A stretch of 32,132 nucleotides of DNA from an uncultured Clostridia bacterium (GTDB taxonomy: Bacteria > Bacillota > Clostridia > Christensenellales > Borkfalkiaceae). The notes below the pieces were generated by a model. That model saw only the letters and a program-made list of their open reading frames with translations, had not been told where the DNA came from and did not search any database. Shown here piece after piece: positions 22,536 to 30,934 of this stretch. The stretch covers positions 1 through 32,132 of the forward strand of contig CALVLH010000018.1 of the NCBI GenBank assembly GCA_944336975.1. Direction: 5' to 3'. Made by a program: the position numbers and the translations under genes. Position 1 is the first letter of the stretch. Every line of letters starts with the position of its first letter.

Positions 22536-23312
22536 ATGAAACTTACGGCAGATTATCATACGCACACGCCTTACTCGCACGGGAAAGGCACGGTACTGGA
22601 AAATGCGACGAGAGCAAAAGAACTGGGACTTTTGCAGATCGGGATCACCGACCACGGCTATTCGCACATGGCGTTCGGGATCAAACGCAAAGAGACGCCT
22701 GCGTTTTTGAAGGAATGCAGAGAAGCGGAAGAAAAGACGGGGATCCGCGTGCTTGCGGGCATGGAGAGCAACATCCGCGGCAGATCGGGGCTTGCCGATC
22801 TTCAGGAAGCGGATCTTGCCGATTTCGACCTGTACCTGTGCGGGATCCACGTCGTCATTTGGTATGAAACGGCGCACGATTATTTCCATCTCGGCATGGG
22901 GAATTATTGGCGCAGCAAACTCAAATTGAAGCCCACCGACCGCCTGGTGCGCGAGACCACGCAGGCGTATATCCGCGCGGTCGAACGCAACCCGATCGAT
23001 GCGATCACGCATCTCAATTTCATGTGTTTCTGCGATCCCGTGGAAGTCGCAAAATGCTGCCGCGATTACGGGACGTATGTCGAACTCAATTCGAAGAAAC
23101 ATCATCTCACGGACGAGCAGCTCGCCGCCGTCGCCGCGACGGGCGTAAAGTTCATCGTCGATTCGGACGCGCATTCGGTGGGCAGGATCGGCGATACCGC
23201 GCTGGTGGATGAGCAGCTCGCCCGCGTGGCGATCCCGCATTCTCAGATCGACAACATCGACGGAAAACTGCCCGTTTTCCGCCTGGCGGAGTATAAAAAG
23301 AGGAAACTTTGA
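22536..23312 (+). CDS. PHP-domain phosphoesterase
   Basis: The protein begins MKLTADYHTHTPYSHGKGT, with the PHP metal motif HTH at 8-10 and GITDHG near 39-44. Later metal ligands appear in GIHVVI and the C-terminal DSDAHSVGRIG. It is 258 residues, the size of YcdX/histidinol-phosphatase-type PHP enzymes. These hydrolyse phosphate esters with two or three metal ions; the substrate here is unknown. The start is ATG 22536, with GGAG (22526-22529) 6 bases upstream; ATG 22524 is an in-frame alternative. PHP genes next to murB and whiA are common in Clostridia. Its stop overlaps the whiA start. Confidence 0.85.
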   Translation: MKLTADYHTHTPYSHGKGTVLENATRAKELGLLQIGITDHGYSHMAFGIKRKETPAFLKECREAEEKTGIRVLAGMESNIRGRSGLADLQEADLADFDLYLCGIHVVIWYETAHDYFHLGMGNYWRSKLKLKPTDRLVRETTQAYIRAVERNPIDAITHLNFMCFCDPVEVAKCCRDYGTYVELNSKKHHLTDEQLAAVAATGVKFIVDSDAHSVGRIGDTALVDEQLARVAIPHSQIDNIDGKLPVFRLAEYKKRKL

Positions 23313-24262
23313 CGGTGGCTAATTTTACCTGGGAAGTCAAGCGCGAACTGCTCGCCGCCCTCCCCGAAAACGCCTGCTGTAAGATCGCGGCGATCGCGGC
23401 GTTCCTGCGCACGAGCGGGAGCATCACTTACGGCGCGGAAGGGTTCGGATTGGAGATCGTGAGCGAGAACGAGCGCATTGCGGAATACTTCATACAGCTC
23501 ATGGAGAGCGTTTACGGCGTCCGCATGGTGCTCAGGGAGGCGAAACACGATCCCAAGAGCGACCGCGATAAGCTGACCTTTTCCTATTGCGGCGACCGCG
23601 CCGCGCAGATCCTTGCGGATACGGGCGTCATCGCGCGCGACGAAAACGGATATTCCGTCGTCTATCGGCTCTCGCCGTATCTCGTGGAAAACGATTGTTG
23701 CGCCCTCGCGTTCGTCAAAGCGGCGTTTCTGGGCGGGGGGAGCTGTACGCTCCCCGGCGGCGCGGGAAAGACGGGCTATCATCTCGAATTCGTATTTTCT
23801 TCCTCCGCGATCGCGGAGGATTTCTGCGGCTTGCTCTCCTCGTTCGAATTGCTCGCGAAGGTAGTCCGACGCGGGGAGACGCGCGTGGTCTATCTCAAGA
23901 GCCGCGACGCGCTTTCCGATTTTTTCTCCGTGGTCGGCGCAAGCGCCGCGCTCCGCCGCCTGGACAGCGTCTCATCGGTGCGCGAAGAAAAGAACAACGA
24001 GAACCGCGTGAACAACTGTTTCGTCGGCAACACCGACCGCACCGCCTCCGCGAGCGCGGAACAGGCAATCGCGATCGGGAAACTGCGCGATACGGTGGGG
24101 CTGGACTCGCTCGAAGAGCCCTTGCGCGAACTTGCCGCCGCGCGGCTGCAATATCCCATGGACTCGCTCCGTGCGCTCGCCGAGCGGCTGGGCGTCTCCA
24201 AGAGCTGTCTCAACCATCGGATGCGCAAACTCATGGAAATCTACAAGAGAACGGAAGGATAA
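23309..24262 (+). CDS. whiA: DNA-binding protein WhiA
   Basis: WhiA has an N-terminal homing-endonuclease-like domain (about 1-200, with CCKIAAIAAFLRTSGSI and AAFLGGGSC) and a C-terminal helix-turn-helix (about 225-317, with NRVNNCFVGNTDRTASASAEQ and LGVSKSCLNHRMRKLMEI). It affects division and chromosome segregation in Firmicutes and sporulation in actinobacteria. The start is TTG 23309, overlapping the previous stop, with GAGG 5 bases upstream; GTG 23315 is an alternative. rapZ and yvcK, which usually stand between murB and whiA, are absent. Confidence 0.95.
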   Translation: MTVANFTWEVKRELLAALPENACCKIAAIAAFLRTSGSITYGAEGFGLEIVSENERIAEYFIQLMESVYGVRMVLREAKHDPKSDRDKLTFSYCGDRAAQILADTGVIARDENGYSVVYRLSPYLVENDCCALAFVKAAFLGGGSCTLPGGAGKTGYHLEFVFSSSAIAEDFCGLLSSFELLAKVVRRGETRVVYLKSRDALSDFFSVVGASAALRRLDSVSSVREEKNNENRVNNCFVGNTDRTASASAEQAIAIGKLRDTVGLDSLEEPLRELAAARLQYPMDSLRALAERLGVSKSCLNHRMRKLMEIYKRTEG

Positions 24263-24263
24263 C

Positions 24264-27200
24264 ATGACCGACTTCGTACATCTGCATCTTCATACCGAAT
24301 ACAGCCTGCTTGACGGCGCCGTCAAGGTCGACGAACTGATCGACCATTGCAAGAAAAACGGGATCGACACGGTCGCGATCACCGATCACGGCAATATGTA
24401 CGCCTCGCTGTATTTCGCGGAAGAATGCAAGAAGAACAAGATCAAATACATCATCGGCTGTGAATTTTACGCCGTGGACGACTATAAGGTGAAGGAGACG
24501 CAGTCCGCCGATCACCTCATTCTGCTTGCCAAAAACAAGGCGGGGTACATCAACCTCGTTCAGCTCGATTCTCTCGCGTTCGTGGACGGTTATTATTACC
24601 GCCCGCGCATCGACTATAAGACGCTCAAAGAGCACACCGACGGCGTGATCTGTCTTTCCGCGTGCCTTGCGGGGCGCATCCCGCGCCTGCTCATGGCGGG
24701 AAACTATGAAGGCGCCAAGAAGTTCGCCCTTGAAATGAAGGAGGCTTTCGGGGAGGATTTCTATCTCGAAATTCAGGACCACGGCATTCCCGAACAGAAG
24801 CAGATCCTGCCGCTCATGATCCGTTTGTCCGAAGAGACGGGGATCGAACTGGTCGCGACCAACGACGTGCATTATCTCAACAAAGAGGATTGGGAGATGC
24901 AGGACGTGCTGATGTGCATCCAGATGAAAAAGACGCTGGACGATCCCGCCCGCATGAAGATGGAGACGCACGAGTTCTACATGAAATCGGGCGACGAGAT
25001 GGCGGCGCTCTTTCCCAACCTTCCCCGCGCGATCTCCAACACGCGCGTGATCGCCGATAAGGTATCCGAGACGGATACGCCCTTCAACCTCAAAGACAAC
25101 GGTTCGCCCGTCTACGACAAGACGCTCATCCCGCTCTATACGGCGGACGACGGCACGCCTTCGCCCGAATATCTCACCCGCCTTACCTGGGAGGGACTTC
25201 CCAAACGTTATAAGGTCGTCACGGACGAGATCCGCGCCCGCGCGGAATACGAGCTGGGCATCATCATCAAGATGGGTTTTGCCGATTATTTCCTCATCGT
25301 CTGGGACTACATTAACTGGTCGCGCCTTCACGATATCCCCGTGGGCCCCGGGCGCGGCTCGGGCGTCGGGAGCATCGTTGCCTATTCCATCGGGATCACG
25401 AACGTCGACCCGCTCAAATACGATCTGCTTTTCGAGCGCTTCCTCAATCCCGACCGCGTTTCCATGCCCGACTTCGACGTTGACTTCTGCACGGCGCGGC
25501 GATATGAGACCATCGAATATGTCCGCCGCCGCTATCATCCCGAAAACGTCGCGCAGATCATCACGTTCGGTACGCTCGCTTCCCGCGCGTGCATCAAGGA
25601 CGTCGGCCGCGTCATGCGCGTGCCGTATTCGGAGACCGACCGTGTCGCGAAGCTCATGGACGGGAAATCGACCATCCGCGAGCTTTTGGGACTGAATATC
25701 GAGAAGTGCCGCAAGAAGGCGGAAGAGACCGTCGACGATCCCGACAAACACGACGAGGCGCTCAAAAACCTCGCCGATCAAGAGAAAAAACGCAATCCCG
25801 AATTTATCGAGATCTACCGCACGGATGACACGTTGAAGCGCGTCATCGATATGTCCCTGCGGCTGGAAGGAATGCCGCGCAACACGTCCATGCACGCCGC
25901 GGGCGTTGTCATCTGCCGCAAGAAGATCGCGGACAACGTGCCGCTGTCCCGTAACGGCGAGGACATCACCACGCAGTTCGACATGAAGGAAGTGGAGTCC
26001 ATCGGGATGCTGAAAATGGACTTCCTCGCGCTCACCACGCTCACCGACATCAAAAAGGCGTGCGATTACATTCTGGAAGATACGGGCAGGAAGGTAGATT
26101 TCGATCAGATGGACTGCTCCGATCCGCTTGCCTATCAGCTCATTTCCGAAGGGGATACGGATGCGGTGTTCCAGCTCGAACAAGGCGGCATGAAGAAGTT
26201 CATGAAACAGCTTCAGCCCAACTGCCTCGAAGATCTCATCGCGGGCATTTCCCTTTACCGCCCGGGGCCGATGGATTTCATCCCGACCTATCTCAAAAAC
26301 AGGAACGATCCCGAGCACATCGAATATCTCACGCCTCTGCTCAAACCTATCCTGGAAAAGACGTACGGCGTCATCATCTATCAGGAACAGGTCATGCAGA
26401 TCTTCCAGAACCTCGCCGGTTATTCGCTCGGTCAGGCAGACCTCGTCCGCCGCGCCATGGCGAAAAAGCACCGCAACGAACTGATGGCGCAGAAGGATAA
26501 GTTCATTTACGGCGACATCGGGCAGGGGGGCAACATCACGGGCTGTCAGTCGCACGGCATTCCGCCCGAAGTCGCGGCGGAGCTGTTCGCGCAGATGGAG
26601 AGCTTCGCTTCCTACGCCTTCAACAAGTCGCACGCGGCGGCTTACGCTGTCGTCACCTATCAGACGGCTTATCTCAAAAAGTATTATCCCAAGGAATTTT
26701 TGGCGGGCGTGCTCAATAACCGCATCGACAAGATCGAAGAGATCTCCAAGTACGTCGTATATATGAAGGAAAAAAACATCGACGTGCTCCCGCCCGACGT
26801 CAATTTATCCAAGGCATATTTCTCGGTACAGGGCAACGGACTTCGGTTCGGGCTTTGCGCACTGCGCGGCGCGGGACTTTCCGCGATGGAGAGCGTCATC
26901 GAGGAGCGCGAGAAGAACGGGAAATTCAAAGATTTTTCCGATTTCCTCATGCGCTGTACCCGTTTCGTCAACAAAAAGATGGTGGAGAGCATGATCTATG
27001 CGGGCGCGTTCGACAGCTTCGGGAAACACCGCTCGCAATATGACGCCGTCTATGACGATCTCATGCGCCGCATTTCCGGCATCGACAAGCAGAAGCAGAG
27101 CGCGCAGATGTCGCTGTTCGGTGAATTCATCAAGGAGGAGCCGCCGCAGGCGGACTATCCCGACATCCCCGAATGGGACGTCTCCGAGCGGCTCGCCAAG

Positions 27201-27857
27201 GAGAAATCCATCCTCGGAGTCTACGTCAGCGGGCATCCCTTCGAGCGGTATGTGAAATATTTCAAGGACTGTTCTTTCAACTGTTCGTTGCTCGCGGATT
27301 TCGAGACGGACGAGGAGACGGGGGACAAGACGTATCATCAGCTCCGTTCGGGGCAGAGCGCGTCGATGGGGGGCATTGTCTCCGCGATCAAAAAGCTCAA
27401 TACCAAGGCGGGCGCGGTGATGGCGTTCGTCACGGTGGAAGATCTCTACGGAAGCGTGGAGTGCATTGCCTTTCCCAAAGTATACGATAAGATCAAGCAG
27501 TTCCTGACGCCCGACACCGTCGTCAGACTCGGCGGGAAGATCGACATCGATCCTGAAAAGGCGCCCGTCATTATTCTCGACTCCATGCAGGAGTTTATCC
27601 CGGAAGCGACGGAGGAAACGAAAAAAGAAACCGCCGCCGAAGAAAAGAAAGAGCCGATCCTCTGGTTGGACGCGCGCAAGCTTGGCGAAGAGGATTTCGA
27701 AGAGCTCATCGACATGATGTCGGGCTACGAAGGGGGGACGAAGGTGTGTATTCTGCACGGCGGAAAGCGCTACGAATACGCCGTCAACCTCAACCGTGCA
27801 TTTGCGGCGGAAGTGCGGACGTTCCTCCCGGAAAATTGCATAAAACTTGTAGGATGA
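24264..27857 (+). CDS. dnaE: DNA polymerase III alpha subunit (DnaE)
   Basis: DnaE synthesises DNA. The 1197-residue protein has an N-terminal PHP domain with intact metal ligands (FVHLHLHTEYS at 4-14, then VAITDHGNMYAS), the polymerase palm with the catalytic PDFDVDFC (near 402-408) and MDFLALTTL (near 585), a thumb/finger region, a helix-hairpin-helix region, and a C-terminal OB-fold (GGIVSAIKKLNTKAGAVMAFVTVEDLYG). Length and order fit the DnaE1 type. The intact PHP site suggests it could carry metal-dependent exonuclease activity (inference). The start is ATG 24264, with AAGGA upstream, two bases after whiA; longer in-frame starts would run into whiA. Confidence 0.97.
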   Translation: MTDFVHLHLHTEYSLLDGAVKVDELIDHCKKNGIDTVAITDHGNMYASLYFAEECKKNKIKYIIGCEFYAVDDYKVKETQSADHLILLAKNKAGYINLVQLDSLAFVDGYYYRPRIDYKTLKEHTDGVICLSACLAGRIPRLLMAGNYEGAKKFALEMKEAFGEDFYLEIQDHGIPEQKQILPLMIRLSEETGIELVATNDVHYLNKEDWEMQDVLMCIQMKKTLDDPARMKMETHEFYMKSGDEMAALFPNLPRAISNTRVIADKVSETDTPFNLKDNGSPVYDKTLIPLYTADDGTPSPEYLTRLTWEGLPKRYKVVTDEIRARAEYELGIIIKMGFADYFLIVWDYINWSRLHDIPVGPGRGSGVGSIVAYSIGITNVDPLKYDLLFERFLNPDRVSMPDFDVDFCTARRYETIEYVRRRYHPENVAQIITFGTLASRACIKDVGRVMRVPYSETDRVAKLMDGKSTIRELLGLNIEKCRKKAEETVDDPDKHDEALKNLADQEKKRNPEFIEIYRTDDTLKRVIDMSLRLEGMPRNTSMHAAGVVICRKKIADNVPLSRNGEDITTQFDMKEVESIGMLKMDFLALTTLTDIKKACDYILEDTGRKVDFDQMDCSDPLAYQLISEGDTDAVFQLEQGGMKKFMKQLQPNCLEDLIAGISLYRPGPMDFIPTYLKNRNDPEHIEYLTPLLKPILEKTYGVIIYQEQVMQIFQNLAGYSLGQADLVRRAMAKKHRNELMAQKDKFIYGDIGQGGNITGCQSHGIPPEVAAELFAQMESFASYAFNKSHAAAYAVVTYQTAYLKKYYPKEFLAGVLNNRIDKIEEISKYVVYMKEKNIDVLPPDVNLSKAYFSVQGNGLRFGLCALRGAGLSAMESVIEEREKNGKFKDFSDFLMRCTRFVNKKMVESMIYAGAFDSFGKHRSQYDAVYDDLMRRISGIDKQKQSAQMSLFGEFIKEEPPQADYPDIPEWDVSERLAKEKSILGVYVSGHPFERYVKYFKDCSFNCSLLADFETDEETGDKTYHQLRSGQSASMGGIVSAIKKLNTKAGAVMAFVTVEDLYGSVECIAFPKVYDKIKQFLTPDTVVRLGGKIDIDPEKAPVIILDSMQEFIPEATEETKKETAAEEKKEPILWLDARKLGEEDFEELIDMMSGYEGGTKVCILHGGKRYEYAVNLNRAFAAEVRTFLPENCIKLVG

Positions 27858-27866
27858 GGAAAATTA

Positions 27867-27893
27867 TTGCAAAAAACTCTTTTCTTTTTGCAA
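27867..27893. repeat. Inverted repeat overlapping the pfkA promoter region
   Basis: TTGCAAAAA (27867-27875) and TTTTTGCAA (27885-27893) form a perfect 9-bp inverted repeat with a 9-base centre, nine bases before the pfkA -10. It could act as a weak dnaE terminator or as an operator at the -35 position. Confidence 0.5.
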
Positions 27894-27899
27894 GATTTC

Positions 27900-27908
27900 T
27901 GCTATACT
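27900..27908 (+). promoter_or_regulatory. Extended -10 promoter of pfkA
   Basis: TGC directly precedes TATACT (27903-27908). The -35 position (TTTTCT, 27880-27885) is poor. The pfkA start is 51 bases further on. Confidence 0.65.
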
Positions 27909-27959
27909 ACCACTTGGAGTGAAGAAGAGGCGATCGGATAACATCGGAGGGTTAGAAGA

Positions 27960-28922
27960 ATGAAACGCATCGGATTATTGACAAGCGGCGGCGACGCGCC
28001 CGGCATGAACGCGGCGATCCGCGCCGTGGTCAGAACGGCAATCTACTTCGGAATGGAAGTGTACGGGATCGAGAGAGGTTACGCGGGGCTCATCAGCGAC
28101 GAAATGATGCCCATGGAAATGCGCAGCGTCTCCGACATCGTTCAGCGCGGCGGCACCAAACTGCGCACCGCGAGATGCCTGGAAATGCTGACCAAGGAAG
28201 GGCAGAAACAGGCGGTCGCGACGCTGGAACGCCGCGGCATCGAAGGGCTGGTCGTCATCGGCGGCGACGGTTCTTTCCGCGGAGCGAAATGCCTTACCGA
28301 AGATTACGGCATTCCTACCATCGGAATTCCCGGTACGATCGACAACGACCTCGAATACACCGATTATACGCTCGGGTTCGATACGGCGGTGAATACCTGT
28401 CTCGAAGTCATCAATAAACTTCGCGATACGATGAACTCGCACGAACGCATTTCCGTCGTGGAGGTCATGGGGCGCCATTGCGGCGACATCGCGCTGTATG
28501 CGGGCATCACATCGGGCGCGGAGATCATCGTCGTCCCCGAGATCTCTTTCGATATGGACGACATCGTCATGCGCATCAACCGTTCGCGCGCGAACGGCAA
28601 ACATTCCAACATCATCGTGGTCGCGGAAGGCGCGATGTCGGCGGACGAGTTCGCAAAGAAATTGCAGGAAGTGACGACGTATTCCGTCCGTGCGACGAAT
28701 ATCGGACACATCCAGCGCGGCGGCTCGCCGTCCATGGCGGACAGAATGCTCGCGGCGCAGTTCGGCAACAAGGCGGTCCGCCTTCTCAAAGACGGGATCG
28801 GCAACCGCGTCGTCGGCATCCACAAAAACGAGATCATTGATATGGACATCATCGAGGCGGTCTCCATGAAGAAGAAGTTCAACTACGAGCTTTACGAAAC
28901 GCTTCAGATGATCTCCATGTGA
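27960..28922 (+). CDS. pfkA: ATP-dependent 6-phosphofructokinase
   Basis: PfkA phosphorylates fructose 6-phosphate in glycolysis. The 320 residues are the usual bacterial length. The motifs are LTSGGDAPGMNAAIRAVVR (7-25), GGDGSFRGA (101-109, ATP site, with Gly at 104 as in ATP-type enzymes rather than the Asp of PPi-type), PGTIDNDLEYTDYTLGFDTA (catalytic region, about 123-142) and VMGRHCGDIAL. Start ATG 27960 follows GGAGG. In Firmicutes pfkA is commonly near dnaE, usually with accDA or pyk, which are missing here. A terminator follows. Confidence 0.97.
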   Translation: MKRIGLLTSGGDAPGMNAAIRAVVRTAIYFGMEVYGIERGYAGLISDEMMPMEMRSVSDIVQRGGTKLRTARCLEMLTKEGQKQAVATLERRGIEGLVVIGGDGSFRGAKCLTEDYGIPTIGIPGTIDNDLEYTDYTLGFDTAVNTCLEVINKLRDTMNSHERISVVEVMGRHCGDIALYAGITSGAEIIVVPEISFDMDDIVMRINRSRANGKHSNIIVVAEGAMSADEFAKKLQEVTTYSVRATNIGHIQRGGSPSMADRMLAAQFGNKAVRLLKDGIGNRVVGIHKNEIIDMDIIEAVSMKKKFNYELYETLQMISM

Positions 28923-28945
28923 CCTATGTAAAAACGCCGTGAATT

Positions 28946-28972
28946 TCCCCCGCAGGAGCGGGGGATTTTTTT
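28946..28972 (+). terminator. Terminator after pfkA
   Basis: An 8-bp GC-rich stem (28946-28953 with 28958-28965, loop AGGA) is followed by seven T's. Confidence 0.92.
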
Positions 28973-29025
28973 GTAAAAGCGGACATCCTGACAAGAATTG
29001 TGAAATTTCTGTAATTTTTTTTGCA

Positions 29026-29061
29026 TTGACTATTGAATTTTTGTGTGAAGTATAATATAAT
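29026..29061 (+). promoter_or_regulatory. Promoter of the PfkB-family kinase gene
   Basis: Two overlapping arrangements are visible: TTGAAT (29033-29038), 17 bases, TATAAT (29056-29061); or TTGACT (29026-29031), 19 bases, TATAAT (29051-29056). The first has the better spacing. The start codon is about 65 bases downstream. Confidence 0.75.
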
Positions 29062-29125
29062 AAATAAAAGCGGAAATTTTCTTTTTTGGGAAGCGTCCGC
29101 AGTAAAGGTTAGAAAGAGGCTGGAT

Positions 29126-30049
29126 ATGATTCTGACTGTTTGTCTCAGTCCGTGCGTGGACGTCACGATCGAGCTGGATTCGCTCAATGTCGGCAAAGTA
29201 AATCTCGTCAAAAACAAGACGCTTTCCTTTACGGGAAAAGCGCTCAACGTTGCAATCGGCGTGTCCCGTATGGGCGCGCAGGCGTATGCGACGGGGTTCA
29301 TGTACAACGAAAACGGCGCGATGTTCGAACGCGCGTTGGACAAGGAAGGGGTTCCGTTTGCCTTTGTCTGGAACGGCGGCAGAGTACGCGAGAATTATAA
29401 GTGCATCGACAATAAGTCGATGCTCACCGAGATCAACGACGTGGGCGAGCACGTTTCCGACGACAAACTTGTCGAACTTCTCCACATGATCCAGAATCTT
29501 TCTTCCCGTTCGGACGTGACCGTCATTTCGGGAAGTCTGCCCCGAGGCGTCGACGCGTCCTATTACCGCGAGCTTTTCCGTGCGGTCGATCCGAGATCGA
29601 AAAAGATCGTGGATACCGAGGGCGCGAAGCTCTTTTCCGCGCTGGAAGCGGAGGTCGATCTCGCCAAACCCAACCTCGAAGAGATGCAGGAAACGCTCGG
29701 CAGAGAGTTCAAGAGCAAGGAAGATATGCTCGACGGTTGCCATGAGATCCTCGACCGCGGCGCGAAGCTCGTGCTTCTCTCGCTCGGTAAGGACGGAGCG
29801 ATCCTGACGAACGGCACCAAGAATTATTATTGCAGGAGCATCAACGTCGCCGTCAATTCGACGGTCGGCGCGGGGGACGGGATGGTCGCAGCCGCTTCCG
29901 TCATGATGCAGCAGGGTGCGGATCTGCCCGACATTCTGCGCGCGGGCGTCGCCGCGGGAACGGCGACGGTCACTACCTTCGGGACGATTTCCTTTACCCG
30001 CGATAAGTTCGACGAAATTTATAAAAACCTCATTGTTACGGAGATCTGA
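29126..30049 (+). CDS. PfkB-family sugar-phosphate kinase (1-phosphofructokinase / tagatose-6-phosphate kinase type)
   Basis: The 307-residue protein is a ribokinase-fold kinase of the FruK/LacC group: it begins MILTVCLSPCVDVTIELDSL, has the substrate loop TGKALNVAIGVSRMG (36-50), VISGSLPRGVD, and the catalytic GAGDG near 249 (NSTVGAGDGM). The first loop normally reads GGKGxNVA; here it is TGKALNVA, a change in a substrate-binding glycine. The likely substrate is fructose 1-phosphate or tagatose 6-phosphate, but no PTS or sugar genes are near. The start is ATG 29126, with AGAGG 6 bases upstream. It is only 3 bases from the HD gene, so the two form an operon. Confidence 0.85.
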   Translation: MILTVCLSPCVDVTIELDSLNVGKVNLVKNKTLSFTGKALNVAIGVSRMGAQAYATGFMYNENGAMFERALDKEGVPFAFVWNGGRVRENYKCIDNKSMLTEINDVGEHVSDDKLVELLHMIQNLSSRSDVTVISGSLPRGVDASYYRELFRAVDPRSKKIVDTEGAKLFSALEAEVDLAKPNLEEMQETLGREFKSKEDMLDGCHEILDRGAKLVLLSLGKDGAILTNGTKNYYCRSINVAVNSTVGAGDGMVAAASVMMQQGADLPDILRAGVAAGTATVTTFGTISFTRDKFDEIYKNLIVTEI

Positions 30050-30052
30050 TCT

Positions 30053-30718
30053 ATGTTGGATATGGCGACGCTGAAAGCGGACAAAGAAGTGGACGCGATC
30101 ATGACGATGTCGGAAAAGCAGATCGAGGCGCTCGGGTTCACCGAGCACTCCAAGCGTCATTCGGGGATCGTCAGCAAGTGGTCGGGCGACATTCTTCGTT
30201 CGCTGAAAGAGCCGCCCGAGCGTGTGCTTCTCGCGGAGATCGCGGGGTATCTGCACGACATCGGAAATTGCATCAATCGCAAGGATCACGCGCAGAGCGG
30301 TGCGATCCTCGCTTATAAGATCCTTACCCGTCTGGGAATGGACAGCACTGACGCCGCCGAAGTCATGATGGCGATCGGCAATCATGACGAGCAGTACGGG
30401 CTTCCCGTCTCGGATATTTCCGCCGCGCTCATCATCGCGGATAAGGGCGACGTGCATAAGAGCCGCGTCAAAAACAACATCACGAACGTCAGCCTTGCGA
30501 ACATTCACGACAGAGTGAATCTCGCCGTGGAACGCTCCTTCCTCACCGTTGACGACAAAGAGCGCGTCATCACGCTCCATATCGAGATCGACACGCATAT
30601 CTGTTCGGTCATGGATTACTTTGAAATTTACTTCAATCGTATGCAACTGAGCCGCCGTGCGGCGGAATTTCTCAACTGCAAGTTTTCGCTCATCATTAAC
30701 GGAACGACGCTCCTTTAA
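30053..30718 (+). CDS. HD-domain phosphohydrolase
   Basis: The 221-residue protein has an HD domain: HSKRHSG (32-38), the metal-binding YLHDIG (67-72, His68-Asp69), KDHAQSGA (His79), NHDE (110-113) and ADKGDVHKSRV (Asp130). HD proteins hydrolyse phosphate bonds in nucleotides or nucleotide second messengers. The C-terminal part (145-221) has no recognisable domain. The substrate is unknown. Start ATG 30053 lies 3 bases after the kinase stop, with GGAG inside the kinase gene as ribosome binding site, so the two are cotranscribed and may share a sugar-phosphate or nucleotide role (inference). Confidence 0.82.
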   Translation: MLDMATLKADKEVDAIMTMSEKQIEALGFTEHSKRHSGIVSKWSGDILRSLKEPPERVLLAEIAGYLHDIGNCINRKDHAQSGAILAYKILTRLGMDSTDAAEVMMAIGNHDEQYGLPVSDISAALIIADKGDVHKSRVKNNITNVSLANIHDRVNLAVERSFLTVDDKERVITLHIEIDTHICSVMDYFEIYFNRMQLSRRAAEFLNCKFSLIINGTTLL

Positions 30719-30748
30719 GCGTTTTCGTCTTTCCGTCGGAAAACTATA

Positions 30749-30796
30749 CCACAACATATTGTGTTTGATAAGAATTATCATTTCTAAATATTGTGG
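30749..30796 (+). promoter_or_regulatory. Pair of NrdR-like boxes upstream of nrdD
   Basis: Box 1 (30749-30764) matches the NrdR consensus ACACWATATWTWGTGT at 14 of 16 positions. Box 2 (30781-30796) matches at 11 of 16. They start 32 bases apart, three helical turns, the spacing typical for NrdR pairs, and box 2 ends seven bases before the nrdD -35. NrdR is the ATP/dATP-sensing repressor of ribonucleotide reductase genes. nrdR itself is not in the window. Confidence 0.75.
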
Positions 30797-30803
30797 AAAA
30801 GGG

Positions 30804-30832
30804 TTGACAAACGGGCAAATATGGTGTATAGT
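30804..30832 (+). promoter_or_regulatory. nrdD promoter
   Basis: A perfect TTGACA (30804-30809) and TATAGT (30827-30832) are 17 bases apart. Transcription should start near 30839, inside the left arm of the hairpin that follows. Confidence 0.9.
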
Positions 30833-30876
30833 AAAAGCGTTCCTTTAGGGGGCGCTTTTGTCTTTTTGTCCGAAAG
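30833..30876 (+). terminator. Hairpin with U-tract in the nrdD leader
   Basis: AAAAGCGTTCC and GGGGCGCTTTT (within 30833-30860) pair with two G-T pairs around a TTTAG loop, then GTCTTTTTG follows. It looks like an intrinsic terminator but sits at the predicted transcription start, about 75 bases before the nrdD start codon. A transcript starting at 30839 keeps only the top seven pairs of the stem. Confidence 0.5.
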
Positions 30877-30934
30877 GAGGAGGAAGGCGCAAAAAACGGC
30901 GTACAAGCAGCGACGTCGGAAGGTGGAAAAAATT

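Noticed and set aside
24231-26633. Open frame of 800 codons opposite dnaE
   Set aside because: Antisense shadow of dnaE with no family resemblance.
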